DNA from: Acidithiobacillus marinus
GTDB lineage: Bacteria; Pseudomonadota; Gammaproteobacteria; Acidithiobacillales; Acidithiobacillaceae
Reading direction: 5' to 3'
NCBI RefSeq assembly: GCF_002847505.1
Contig: NZ_MXAV01000056.1
Span: 39,621 to 103,620, forward strand
Length of the DNA: 64,000 bases
A model generated the notes under the pieces. That model ran no database searches, was not told where the DNA came from, and was given only the letters and a program-made list of their open reading frames with translations. Position numbers and translations under genes: made by a program. Of the stretch, positions 19,487 to 28,778 are shown in pieces (position 1 is the first letter of the stretch; each line of letters begins with the position of its first letter).

Positions 19487-20959
19487 ATGGCGGGCGATGG
19501 CGGTTCAGGGCAGGACGCATTTCTCGATGCCCTGCGCGCCGCACTGCCCGACGATGCCCTCCTCATTCACGAAGAAGATCTGCATCCCTACGAGTGCGAT
19601 GGTCTTTCTGTCCTCAAGGCGTTGCCTCTGGCGGTGGCTTTGCCCCACAACCGCGAACAAGTGCAGGCGGTGCTGAAAGTCTGTGAGCAATTCGGGATAG
19701 GGGTGGTGCCCCGGGGGGCAGGGACCGGCCTCTCCGGTGGCGCGCGTCCCAATGCCGGAGCCATCGTCCTGTCCCTGGCGCGACTCAAGCAGATGCTCGC
19801 GGTGGATACCCGCAATCGTACTGCTCAGGTGCAGCCGGGAATGCGCAATCTGGCCATCAGTGAGGCGGTGCGCCCCCTGGGTTTGTACTATGCCCCGGAC
19901 CCTTCCTCCCAGATCGCCTGTACCATTGGTGGTAATGTGGCGGAAAACTCCGGGGGAGTGCATTGTCTGAAATACGGCTTGACGGTCCACAACGTGTTGG
20001 CTCTGGAAGTCCTGGATGCCTCCGGCGAGCTGCTGCACATCGGCAGCCAAGCCCCGGACAGTCCCGGCTACGATCTGCTGGCACTGATGATGGGCTCGGA
20101 GGGTTTGCTGGGCGTGGTCACCGAATGCACGCTGCGCTTGTTGCCAATTCCGGAAAATACCCTGGTGATCCTGGCGGCTTTTCCCAGTGTGGGGGCTGCG
20201 GCAGATGCGGTGAGTGCCATTATTGCGGCAGGGATTATCCCTGCGGGCCTGGAAATGATGGATCAGTTGGCCATTGCGGCGGCCGAGGATTTTGTCCATG
20301 CCGGTTATCCCCGCGATGCGGCTGCCATTTTGCTCTGCGAACTGGATGGGAGCGAGGCGGAACTGCAGGTGCGACTCCACGCTGTCGAAAATCTGCTAGA
20401 GCAGCATGGGGCCGGCAGTATCCGCATCGCCAGAGATGCTGAAACCCGGTTGCTGCTCTGGAAGGGCCGCAAGGCTGCTTTTCCGGCAGTGGGGCGCCTG
20501 GCGCCGGATTATTACTGCATGGATGGGACCATCCCGCGCAAACGTCTGGCGGAGGTGCTGGAACAAATCGCCGCCTGGTCTGCGGAATATGGGTTACAGG
20601 TGGCCAATGTGTTTCATGCCGGAGATGGCAACCTGCATCCCCTGATTCTCTATGACGCCAATATCGAGAGTCAGTTACAGGCGGCAGAAGCCTTCGGCCA
20701 GGGTATTCTGGAACTTTGTGTGGCAGTGGGGGGCAGCATTACCGGAGAACACGGCGTCGGCGTCGAAAAACTGGACAGCATGTGTGCCCAGTTTACGCCA
20801 GCCGAGCTGGCCCAGTTGCATCGCATCAAGGCGGCTTTTGATCCCGAAGGACGGCTGAATCCGGGCAAGGCCGTCCCCAGCCTGCATCGCTGCGCAGAAC
20901 TGGGGGCCATGCATGTCCACCACGGCCAGTTGCCCTTTCCCGAGCTGGAGCGCTTTTGA
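19487..20959 (+). CDS. glcD: Glycolate oxidase, FAD-linked subunit GlcD
   Basis: GlcD (490 aa) is the catalytic FAD subunit of membrane-associated glycolate dehydrogenase, oxidising glycolate to glyoxylate. The FAD-binding PCMH domain spans about residues 40-220 with [12 protein letters not shown] and [17 protein letters not shown]. The C-terminal FAD-oxidase domain includes [10 protein letters not shown] and [10 protein letters not shown]. The ATG at 19487 follows the kinase stop by 11 bp, with GAAGG upstream. In an autotroph this enzyme recycles the glycolate formed after Rubisco oxygenation. One base separates it from glcE. Confidence 0.93.
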   Translation: MAGDGGSGQDAFLDALRAALPDDALLIHEEDLHPYECDGLSVLKALPLAVALPHNREQVQAVLKVCEQFGIGVVPRGAGTGLSGGARPNAGAIVLSLARLKQMLAVDTRNRTAQVQPGMRNLAISEAVRPLGLYYAPDPSSQIACTIGGNVAENSGGVHCLKYGLTVHNVLALEVLDASGELLHIGSQAPDSPGYDLLALMMGSEGLLGVVTECTLRLLPIPENTLVILAAFPSVGAAADAVSAIIAAGIIPAGLEMMDQLAIAAAEDFVHAGYPRDAAAILLCELDGSEAELQVRLHAVENLLEQHGAGSIRIARDAETRLLLWKGRKAAFPAVGRLAPDYYCMDGTIPRKRLAEVLEQIAAWSAEYGLQVANVFHAGDGNLHPLILYDANIESQLQAAEAFGQGILELCVAVGGSITGEHGVGVEKLDSMCAQFTPAELAQLHRIKAAFDPEGRLNPGKAVPSLHRCAELGAMHVHHGQLPFPELERF

Positions 20960-20960
20960 T

Positions 20961-22019
20961 ATGGACCAGAGCGTGATCTTGCAGGAACAGGTCCGCGAGG
21001 CCTACGCCCAGTCGCGTGCCCTCCATATTCAAGGATCTGGCAGCAAGCATTTTTACGGCCGCAGCGTTCGTCACGGCGAGCCTCTGCGGATGCGAGCACA
21101 TCAGGGGGTAGTGGATTACGAGCCCAGTGAATTATTTATCACCCTGCGTGCCGGCACCACCCTGCAAAACCTCCAGGAACAGTTAGCTGAAGCCGGACAG
21201 ATGTTGCCTTTTGAGCCGCCTTTTTTCGGAACAGAGGCCACCATTGGCGGGACCCTGGCCTGCGGTTTCTCCGGGCCACGCCGACCTTACGCCGGTTCCG
21301 CCCGGGATTATGTGCTGGGAGTGCAGCTGCTGAATGGACAGGGTGAAATCCTGCGTTTTGGCGGACAGGTCATGAAAAATGTGGCGGGCTATGATGTTTC
21401 CCGCCTACTGGTAGGTTCCTTGGGGACCCTGGGCGTTCTTCTGGAGGTCACCCTCAAAGTTCTGCCGCGTCCGGAACAGGAGCTGACCCTGGTGCAGGAG
21501 CTTCCCATGGCTGCGGCTATTGACCAGATGAATCAATGGGCTGCTCAGCCCCTGCCGGTGTCGGCCAGTGCCTGGTATGACAACTACTTATATTTACGCC
21601 TTTCGGGAGCGACCAAGGCGGTGGAGGCCGCAGGTCGCAAAATCGGTGGAGAAATACTCACCGGCGCAGACGCATTCTGGACGGATTTGCGGGAGCATCG
21701 GCATGAATTTTTTCAGGGCGATGCTCCCCTCTGGCGTCTGGCGGTAGCTCCGGCCAGCCCACCGCTGCCCCTGCCGGAAGCCACTCTCATTGAATGGGGC
21801 GGCGGGCAACGCTGGCTGCGCGGCCATCAGGATGCCGAAGCCTTGCAAGCGCTGGCGGCAAAACACGGCGGACACGCCACCCTGTTTCGTGGTGGGGATG
21901 GCAGCGGTGAAGTCTTCCATCCCCTGTCCCCGCACTTGCTGGCGCTGCAGCAACGCCTGAAAAAGGCCTTTGATCCACGCGGCATTTTGAATCCCGGCCG
22001 CCTGTACGCTGCCCTGTAG
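20961..22019 (+). CDS. glcE: Glycolate oxidase, FAD-binding subunit GlcE
   Basis: GlcE (352 aa) is the second FAD-binding subunit of the glycolate dehydrogenase complex. It has the PCMH fold with IQGSGSKHFYGR near residue 20-30 and the EATIGGTLACGFSGPRRP and VMKNVAGYDVSRLLVGSLG blocks. The C-terminal FDPRGILNPGRL is shared with GlcD-like oxidases. It starts one base after the glcD stop. It should form a complex with GlcD and GlcF at the inner membrane face. Confidence 0.92.
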   Translation: MDQSVILQEQVREAYAQSRALHIQGSGSKHFYGRSVRHGEPLRMRAHQGVVDYEPSELFITLRAGTTLQNLQEQLAEAGQMLPFEPPFFGTEATIGGTLACGFSGPRRPYAGSARDYVLGVQLLNGQGEILRFGGQVMKNVAGYDVSRLLVGSLGTLGVLLEVTLKVLPRPEQELTLVQELPMAAAIDQMNQWAAQPLPVSASAWYDNYLYLRLSGATKAVEAAGRKIGGEILTGADAFWTDLREHRHEFFQGDAPLWRLAVAPASPPLPLPEATLIEWGGGQRWLRGHQDAEALQALAAKHGGHATLFRGGDGSGEVFHPLSPHLLALQQRLKKAFDPRGILNPGRLYAAL

Positions 22020-22027
22020 AGACGCCC

Positions 22028-23326
22028 ATGCAAACCCGTATCGCTCCGCGTTTTGAGAATACTGCCGAAATGGCTGAAGCCGACGCCATTCTCCGCAGTT
22101 GCGTGCATTGCGGGTTTTGTACGGCCACATGTCCGACCTATCAGCTACTGGGTGACGAGCTGGATGGTCCGCGTGGCCGTATTTACCTCATCAAGGAGTT
22201 TTTGGGCGGGGCTCCGGCCAGCCATGAAAGCCTGAAGCATCTGGATCGCTGTCTGACCTGCCGCGCCTGTGAGAGTACCTGTCCCTCGGGCGTACGCTAC
22301 GCCCGGCTGGCGGAAATTGGCCGCGAACAACTGGAAAAAGATATTTCGCGTCCGGCCTTGGAGCAACTGCAGCGTTCCGTACTGCGTGCCGTCATTCCCC
22401 ATCCAGAGCGCTTTCGGCTGGCCTTGCAGTTGGGCAACCTGTTCAAACCCTTTCTGCCCGAAGCGCTGGCCCGTAAGGTCCCGGACTTGCCCCGTATAGC
22501 ACCGGTTTCTGCCCCGGCAGCGGTTTCGGCAGCGACGGTTCCGGCAGAAGCGTTCGCGGCCACAGAATCTCTCACGGCTGCGCCGGTACGGCAGCCCAGC
22601 GTAATTGCCCTTGCTGGTTGCGTACAAAGTGTGCTGACGCCGCAAACCGGAGTCGCGCTGGAGCAGATTCTCGACCGGCTGGGTTATGTCATGACCACGC
22701 CCCCGGAAGCGGGCTGCTGTGGAGCCCTGAGCCTGCACCTCAACGCCCGTACCGAGGCCCATGATTACATGCGCCGCAATATTGATGCCTGGTGGCCCTA
22801 TATTGCGGCCGGCGCCGAGGCCATTCTGGTCAGTGCCAGCGGCTGCGGCAGCATGGTCAAGGAATATGGAGAGGCCCTGCAAGAGGACCCTGATTATGCC
22901 GAAAAGGCCCGGCAGGTAGCAGCACTGGCACGGGATCCCAGCGAATGGTTGCTGGAGCATCTGCAGCAGTTGCCCCTGGAGCATCAAGAGCGCGGAACCC
23001 TGGCCTTTCATGCCCCTTGTTCACTCCAGCATGCCCAGCGCGTGCAGGGCAGTGTCGAAAAACTCTTGCAACGGGCGGGGTATACATTGACCGCAGTGGC
23101 CGATGGGCACCTCTGCTGCGGCTCGGCGGGTACTTATTCTATTTTACAGCCGGAATTATCCCGGCAACTGCGTCAACAAAAACTGGATGCCCTCCAACAG
23201 GGACAACCCTGCTCCATTGCCACTGCCAATATTGGCTGCCAGCTCCATTTGCAAGGCGGCACCGATTTACCGGTGCGGCATTGGCTGGAATTGCTGGCGG
23301 AGGCGTTGTTGCCTGAGAAGACTTGA
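22028..23326 (+). CDS. glcF: Glycolate oxidase iron-sulfur subunit GlcF
   Basis: GlcF (432 aa) transfers electrons from the flavin subunits to the quinone pool. Two ferredoxin-type 4Fe-4S motifs are present: CVHCGFCTATCP at about residues 22-33 and CLTCRACESTCP at about 74-85. Two CCG domains follow (EAGCCGALSLH and LCCGSAGTY). An Ala/Val/Pro-rich linker lies at about residues 160-195. It ends the glc cluster; beyond it is the boundary of the defence island. Confidence 0.93.
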   Translation: MQTRIAPRFENTAEMAEADAILRSCVHCGFCTATCPTYQLLGDELDGPRGRIYLIKEFLGGAPASHESLKHLDRCLTCRACESTCPSGVRYARLAEIGREQLEKDISRPALEQLQRSVLRAVIPHPERFRLALQLGNLFKPFLPEALARKVPDLPRIAPVSAPAAVSAATVPAEAFAATESLTAAPVRQPSVIALAGCVQSVLTPQTGVALEQILDRLGYVMTTPPEAGCCGALSLHLNARTEAHDYMRRNIDAWWPYIAAGAEAILVSASGCGSMVKEYGEALQEDPDYAEKARQVAALARDPSEWLLEHLQQLPLEHQERGTLAFHAPCSLQHAQRVQGSVEKLLQRAGYTLTAVADGHLCCGSAGTYSILQPELSRQLRQQKLDALQQGQPCSIATANIGCQLHLQGGTDLPVRHWLELLAEALLPEKT

Positions 23327-23423
23327 AGGTTGTAACGAAATATAAGCGCCTGCTCGCCAGCAAGGATAAAGGCCGTCGTCGAAGCCGAAGCAAGGGAGCA
23401 AACCGCCCCCCCGGGCCGAAACA

Positions 23424-23609
23424 GCGAAAGACTTTCTGCACGATCCCTATGTGTAGGATCTTCTGAATCTGAACGCCAGCCGCTTCCTGGAAGGTGATCT
23501 GGAGCAGGCTATCATGGACTATCTGCAAAGCTTCCTGCTGGAATTGGGCTTTGCCTTCGTCGCCGGCCAGCAGCAGGTCGAGGAGCGCACCCTGTTTACC
23601 GTGGAATAG
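23424..23609 (+). pseudogene. Remnant of a DUF1016 (YhcG-like) nuclease gene
   Basis: Translation from 23424 reads AKDFLHDPYV, stop, DLLNLNASRFLEGDLEQAI and on through FLLELGFAFVAGQQQ, which is the DUF1016 segment joining the two domains of the family. It has an internal TAG in the middle of a conserved block and no start or C-terminal catalytic domain. It is not a copy of the intact DUF1016 gene at 28.8 kb; the residues differ (DPYLFDFLGLG there), so it derives from a different member. It lies in the 294-bp stretch between glcF and the SIR2 gene, where nothing else is recognisable. Confidence 0.8.
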
Positions 23610-23620
23610 GAGTTGAAATA

Positions 23621-25000
23621 ATGTCAGACAAGGCCGAGAAAATGCCCGCCAACATATTGAAGGTTCGTGATGACCATCAGCCAGTGCGTTTTGAAAAAGA
23701 GGGCGAAGACGGCAGGTTCAAGATTTGCGATGGTATCGAGTGCTCGTGGGCAGATAAAGAATTTGGTCCGAAGGAACTGCGCGGTCGGATCGAGCCTTGG
23801 CTCACCGCACTGTTCCAGTCTGAGCACCTTTCGCTACTGGCCGGCTCCGGGCTGACCCATGCGGTGCATTACCTTGCCTGCGGGAAAGGCGCCGCTGGCA
23901 TGAGCGCCCTGACTCTGAGCAATCACCGGGCCGAAATCGATCAAGCCGCAGAGAAAGCAGCGAAAGCGGCCGGGCGCAATAAGGGCAATCTGGAAGATCA
24001 ACTGCGTGTTGCCAACGAATTATTGCGTGGGTTGGAAATCCTCGGCGAGCAAGACAAAGCCAACTCTCTTGCGAAGGAGCTTTCCAAGTGCATGGAATCC
24101 TTTGCCCAGAAGATTCTGGAAAGTGAAACCAGTATTGTCACGGCCGGACAGGAAAACCGAGACAAGGCGTTCAGTGCTCTTGTCACCTTCTTGATGAGCT
24201 TTGCCAGCCGCACCGGGATGCGCGATCGCCTAAATATTTTCACCACCAACTACGACCGGCTGATCGAGGCCGGGGCGGAGCTGGCTGGCCTGCATCTGCT
24301 GGATCGCTTTCTCGGCAACCTGATGCCCATCTTTCGGTCATCCCGGCTCGATCTGGACATGCACTACAACCCGCCTGGCATTCGCGGTGAACCGCGTTAT
24401 CTCGAAGGTGTGGCGCGGTTCACCAAACTGCATGGCTCAGTGGACTGGGTGCAGGCTGGTACCGACATTCGGCGTATCGGCCTGCCGTTTGGCGCCACAG
24501 ACGTGCAGCCTTATCTGCAAGCACCCGGTTTACAGGGCGCAACGCCGCATGAACTCATGATCTACCCCAACGCCGCCAAGGACAGGGAAACCGCCGACTA
24601 TCCCTATGTCGAGCTGTTCCGCGACCTGGCTGCCGCCGTTTGCCGTCCGAACAGCACATTGGTGACCTACGGCTATGGCTTCGGAGATGAGCACATTAAC
24701 CGCGTGATCCGCGACATGCTCACCATCCCATCCACCCACTTGGTCATCATCTCGCGCAGCGATACCTATGGGCGGATTCTGCCGTTGGTCGAGGAGCGCA
24801 GCTCGCAGGTGAGTCTGCTTGTCGGCCCCGATCTTTCCGACCTAACCGAGCTCACCGAGAATTTCCTGCCCAAAGCCGCCATAGATAAGGCCACCTCGCG
24901 CATGAGCGAACTGCTCAAGCAACGAATGGGGACAGAGCTACCGCCTGCCAGGCATCCCGCCGCGGAGGCTAACGCCTTCGATGGGAGTGATCTGGCATGA
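23621..25000 (+). CDS. SIR2-family (NAD-hydrolase-like) defence protein
   Basis: A 459-residue protein with a SIR2 domain. The nucleotide-binding loop appears as LLAGSGLT (72-79), followed by a helical insertion rich in charged residues (100-180), FTTNYD with N210 and D212, and KLHGS with the expected catalytic H271. The domain closes with TYGYGFGDEHINRVI. In bacterial immunity such domains hydrolyse NAD+ and abort infection, usually after a partner senses the invader. The next gene, a HerA ATPase, overlaps it by 4 bp (ATGA), the hallmark of SIR2-HerA pairs. An AGGAG lies 9 bp before the ATG. Deacetylase activity is a less likely alternative. Confidence 0.85.
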   Translation: MSDKAEKMPANILKVRDDHQPVRFEKEGEDGRFKICDGIECSWADKEFGPKELRGRIEPWLTALFQSEHLSLLAGSGLTHAVHYLACGKGAAGMSALTLSNHRAEIDQAAEKAAKAAGRNKGNLEDQLRVANELLRGLEILGEQDKANSLAKELSKCMESFAQKILESETSIVTAGQENRDKAFSALVTFLMSFASRTGMRDRLNIFTTNYDRLIEAGAELAGLHLLDRFLGNLMPIFRSSRLDLDMHYNPPGIRGEPRYLEGVARFTKLHGSVDWVQAGTDIRRIGLPFGATDVQPYLQAPGLQGATPHELMIYPNAAKDRETADYPYVELFRDLAAAVCRPNSTLVTYGYGFGDEHINRVIRDMLTIPSTHLVIISRSDTYGRILPLVEERSSQVSLLVGPDLSDLTELTENFLPKAAIDKATSRMSELLKQRMGTELPPARHPAAEANAFDGSDLA

Positions 25001-27084
25001 GCATGTCACCACTGGCATATGCCGACTCCCTACGCATTGGCACCATCGACTTCGTCTCTCCGGATGAAATCAAGGTGCTGCTGGACATCGAAGCGCCCGA
25101 TGGGGTGGCGCTCAATACCGGTACGCCTCGCTCGTTTCCGCGCATCAATGGCTATGTGCTGATCCCCAGCGACGAGGGGCACTTGGTCGCTCAGGTGGAA
25201 TGGATCACCATCGAGCGTTCGCAATACCCCAAACGCAAAGGAATGCAGGACTTCGGCCTTGTGGACTTGCCTTACCCGCTGCGCAAAATGAGCCTCAACC
25301 CTCTGGGTGTGCTTGGATACGGCGGTAAGAATGCGCAAGGGCAGGAGTCATTCAGCTTTCGCCGTGGCGTAGGCAGCTATCCCAGCGTCGGCGACCCGGT
25401 GCTGCTGCCCACCGAATCCCAACTGCGCGCCATCGTCGAGTCCGGCGACAACCGGCGCGTGCCGATCGGCACCAGCCCGCTGGCCGCCAATGCGAAAGTC
25501 ATGATCGACCCCGACCGGCTGTTCGGGCGGCATCTGGCAGTGCTGGGCAATACGGGCAGCGGCAAATCCTGCTCGGTAGCGGGATTGATTCGCTGGTCGC
25601 TGGAAGCCGCGCGCAAGTCGAAGAGCTCGGACCCGAATGCTCGCTTCATCGTGCTCGACCCCAATGGAGAATATGCCCATACCTTCCGCGACATGGGCAA
25701 AGTGCGGGTGTATGCAGTCGATCCGGACGAGGGCATGGCACAGTTGCAAGTTCCGCTATGGTTCTGGAACAGCGCGGAGTGGGCGGCATTTACACAGGCG
25801 AGTGCCAAAACTCAACGGCCGACACTCGTACAGGCACTGCGGTCGGTCCGTGATGGTGCGCTAAATGCTGCTACGCCTAGCCATGACATGCGTAGGTATC
25901 TACGCACCCTTGTATCAGCCATTCAAGTGGAACGCAGTTCCGGCAACCCATGGAAGGGCTCTGGTCAAGCAAAAGGATTTCGTGATCGGCTGATTAGTTG
26001 GAAAGAAGGTTTAGAAAATAGCGATTCATTCAGCAATCTGGAAGCGACTGCACTCAATGAGCTGCGCCAGCACTTCACGCAGTTACTTGCAGGACATCAG
26101 GGAGATTGGCCACAAGTATTTACCCTACAGGAAATCAACGATCTGTTAACCCAGGTTAGTCAGGCACATACAATCTTCGGCGGCAGCGACACGGAAGTGT
26201 TGCCCATTGATGCCGATGTGCCAAGGCCATTCGAAGGCAATCAACTCTTGCGCAGCGTTGAGGCAACGGCAGAACTCGTTGGGGTTTCCGAGTATGTCGA
26301 AACCATGCTGATGCGCATCCGCACTCTGTTGTCGGACAGCCGTATGAAGATTGTTTCCGGCACGGGCGAAGCCTGCTCGCTCGATGATTGGCTGCGGAAC
26401 TACATCGGCGATGACCAGGCATCGAACGGCTCCATCACCATTATCGACTTGTCACTGGTGCCTGCCGAAGTAGTGCACATCATCACTGCGGTTATTGCCC
26501 GCATGACGCTGGAAGCGCTGCAACGCTACCGCAAGCTGCATCAGGGCCAAGTGCTGCCCACCGTGCTGGTCATGGAAGAGGCGCACACCTTCATCAAGCG
26601 CTACAGCGAAGACGCCGAGAACCAAAACGCGGCTGCAATCTGTTGCCAAGTGTTCGAGAAAATTGCTCGCGAGGGGCGAAAGTTCGGGCTGGGGCTGGTG
26701 CTTTCCTCGCAGCGCCCGAGCGAGCTTTCGCCCACCGTGCTGTCACAGTGCAACAGCTTCCTGCTCCATCGCATCAGCAACGACCGCGATCAGGAACTGG
26801 TGCACAAGCTCGTGCCCGACAACCTGCGCGGCCTGCTGCGTGACCTGCCCTCACTGCCCGCGCGTCAGGCCATCCTGCTTGGCTGGGCTTCCGAATTGCC
26901 TGTGCTGGTGCAGATGAACGCATTGCCAGAGCAGCAGCAACCCAAATCGCATGACCCGGGCTATTGGAAAGTCTGGTCGGGAGAAGTCGAAAGAGCAGTG
27001 GACTGGAAAGCCATTGCCGACGACTGGCAGCAATACGGTGCTGTCCAGCCGCAAACGAACGATGAGGCAGAAGATCAGGAATGA
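24997..27084 (+). CDS. HerA-type hexameric ATPase
   Basis: A 695-residue HerA/FtsK-superfamily ATPase. The N-terminal HAS-barrel-like region (residues 10-75) precedes the RecA-like core with Walker A GNTGSGKS (184-191, K190) and a conserved DPNGEY. Walker B is VLVMEEAH with E527/E528, and an arginine-finger region (SNDRDQELVHKLVP) follows. A helical insertion lies between them, and its DNA around 25.86-26.16 kb is AT-richer than the flanks. HerA hexamers translocate DNA or scaffold partner nucleases; beside SIR2 it probably forms a large complex that controls NAD cleavage. ATGA overlaps join it to both neighbours. Confidence 0.87.
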   Translation: MSMSPLAYADSLRIGTIDFVSPDEIKVLLDIEAPDGVALNTGTPRSFPRINGYVLIPSDEGHLVAQVEWITIERSQYPKRKGMQDFGLVDLPYPLRKMSLNPLGVLGYGGKNAQGQESFSFRRGVGSYPSVGDPVLLPTESQLRAIVESGDNRRVPIGTSPLAANAKVMIDPDRLFGRHLAVLGNTGSGKSCSVAGLIRWSLEAARKSKSSDPNARFIVLDPNGEYAHTFRDMGKVRVYAVDPDEGMAQLQVPLWFWNSAEWAAFTQASAKTQRPTLVQALRSVRDGALNAATPSHDMRRYLRTLVSAIQVERSSGNPWKGSGQAKGFRDRLISWKEGLENSDSFSNLEATALNELRQHFTQLLAGHQGDWPQVFTLQEINDLLTQVSQAHTIFGGSDTEVLPIDADVPRPFEGNQLLRSVEATAELVGVSEYVETMLMRIRTLLSDSRMKIVSGTGEACSLDDWLRNYIGDDQASNGSITIIDLSLVPAEVVHIITAVIARMTLEALQRYRKLHQGQVLPTVLVMEEAHTFIKRYSEDAENQNAAAICCQVFEKIAREGRKFGLGLVLSSQRPSELSPTVLSQCNSFLLHRISNDRDQELVHKLVPDNLRGLLRDLPSLPARQAILLGWASELPVLVQMNALPEQQQPKSHDPGYWKVWSGEVERAVDWKAIADDWQQYGAVQPQTNDEAEDQE

Positions 27085-28778
27085 GCAAACAAAAACTCGA
27101 ACTCACCTGGATCGGCAAGGAGAAGCGTCCCAAGCTGGAGCCGCGCATTATGCTCGAAGACCCTTCGATGTCGTATCACGCCAGGCATCGCGTGTCGGAC
27201 AACGATATTTTCGACAACCGACTGATCTTTGGCGACAACCTGTTGGCGTTGAAAGCCTTGGAGCAGGAATTCACCGGCAAGGTGAAGTGCGTGTTCATCG
27301 ACCCACCGTACAACACCGGCAGCGCGTTCACGCATTACGACGACGGGCTGGAGCACTCGATCTGGCTGGGGCTGATGCGCGACCGGCTGGTGATCATCCG
27401 GCGGCTACTGGCGGAGGATGGGTCGCTGTGGATCACCATCGATGACAACGAGGCGCATTATTTGAAGGTGTTGTGCGATGAAGTGTTTGGGCGGGCGAGC
27501 TTTGTCGCAAATGTACTTTGGCAAAAGCGTACTTCGCCGGAGGCAAGGTTGCAGCTTGGCGCGGCACACGACCATATTCTTGTCTACGGGCCATCCGTTC
27601 AAAAACTGCAATTCAACAAGCTGGCACTGACTGAAGATCAAGCAAAAAATTTCAAAAACCCAGATAACGATCCTAAAGGCCCTTGGGCGTCTACGGACTT
27701 CACCGCTCAGGGCTGGCGCCCAAATCAAATGTACAAATTAATGTCACCGGCTGGGGTTGAGTTTGAGCCTCCTCCTGGCCGCTGCTGGTCTAACATCGAG
27801 TCAGAGTACAAGAAATTGCTTGCCGCCGGTCGAATGTGGTTTGGCAAAGACGGCACGGCACGACCGAGAGTTAAAAACTATCTCTGTGCTGCAGAGGGTG
27901 TAAGTGCTTGGACTTGGTGGTCAAACTCTGAGGTCGGTCATAACCAAGAAGCCAAAAAGGAGGTCATTCAGTTATTTGGTGCTGAAGATGCGTTTAGTAC
28001 CCCCAAGCCTGAAAGACTCCTAAAGCGCATCCTCGAAATCGCCACCAACCCCAACGACCTCGTCCTCGATTCCTTCGCCGGTTCCGGCACCACCGGCGCG
28101 GTGGCGCACAAGATGGGCCGGCGCTGGATCATGGTGGAACTGGGCGAGCACTGCCATACCCACATCATTCCGCGCCTGAAAAAGGTCATCGACGGCGAAG
28201 ATCCCGGCGGTATTTCCAAGGCGGTGAACTGGCAGGGCGGCGGCGGTTTTCGCTATTACCGGCTCGCGCCGACGCTGATCGTCAACGACCGCTGGGGCAA
28301 CGCGGTTATCAACCCCGAATACAACGCGGCGATGTTGGCCGAGGCGTTAGCCAAGCTGGAGGGGTTCCACTACGCGCCGTCGGAAACCCACTGGTGGCAG
28401 CACGGCCACTCCAGCGAGCACGATTTCCTCTATGTCACCACGCAGAACCTGTCTGCCGAGCAATTGCAGGCGCTGGCCGATGAGGTAGGCAGCGAAAGCA
28501 GCCTGCTGGTGTGCTGCGCCGCTTTCCACGGAGTCACGGCGTCCAGAGCGACAGAGCGCTGGCCTAACCTGACGCTGAAGAAGATTCCGAAAATGGTGCT
28601 GGCCCGCTGCGAGTGGGGGCACGACGACTACAGCCTGAATGTGGCGTCGCTTCCCATGTTCGAGGAGCCGATAGCGCGGCCGGAAGCACCCTCACCCCGG
28701 CCCTCTCCCGGAGGGAGAGGGAGAAAGGCGGGCGGCACGGCCGACCTGTTTGGCGATGGGGAGGACGACCATGAGTAA
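27081..28778 (+). CDS. Type III-like DNA adenine methyltransferase (Mod)
   Basis: A 565-residue N6-adenine or N4-cytosine methyltransferase of the beta architecture: the catalytic DPPYNTGS lies at about residues 74-81 and the SAM motif LDSFAGSGTTG at about 330-340. The intervening region is the target-recognition domain and is much AT-richer than the rest of the gene. The C-terminus contains Pro/Arg/Gly-rich residues (SPRPSPGGRGR) encoded by a REP-like palindrome, unusual inside a coding region. It should methylate the host recognition site and, with the Res protein at 29.8 kb, form a type III-like restriction-modification enzyme. The start overlaps HerA by 4 bp. Confidence 0.88.
   Translation: MSKQKLELTWIGKEKRPKLEPRIMLEDPSMSYHARHRVSDNDIFDNRLIFGDNLLALKALEQEFTGKVKCVFIDPPYNTGSAFTHYDDGLEHSIWLGLMRDRLVIIRRLLAEDGSLWITIDDNEAHYLKVLCDEVFGRASFVANVLWQKRTSPEARLQLGAAHDHILVYGPSVQKLQFNKLALTEDQAKNFKNPDNDPKGPWASTDFTAQGWRPNQMYKLMSPAGVEFEPPPGRCWSNIESEYKKLLAAGRMWFGKDGTARPRVKNYLCAAEGVSAWTWWSNSEVGHNQEAKKEVIQLFGAEDAFSTPKPERLLKRILEIATNPNDLVLDSFAGSGTTGAVAHKMGRRWIMVELGEHCHTHIIPRLKKVIDGEDPGGISKAVNWQGGGGFRYYRLAPTLIVNDRWGNAVINPEYNAAMLAEALAKLEGFHYAPSETHWWQHGHSSEHDFLYVTTQNLSAEQLQALADEVGSESSLLVCCAAFHGVTASRATERWPNLTLKKIPKMVLARCEWGHDDYSLNVASLPMFEEPIARPEAPSPRPSPGGRGRKAGGTADLFGDGEDDHE
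28701..28721. repeat. REP-like palindrome inside mod
   Basis: CCCTCTCCC and GGGAGAGGG form a perfect 9-bp stem with a 3-nt loop. They sit in a longer CCCTCACCCCGGCCCTCTCC context, a sequence type I know as an extragenic palindromic repeat in many proteobacteria. Here it lies in frame in the 3' end of the methyltransferase gene and is translated. Confidence 0.65.
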
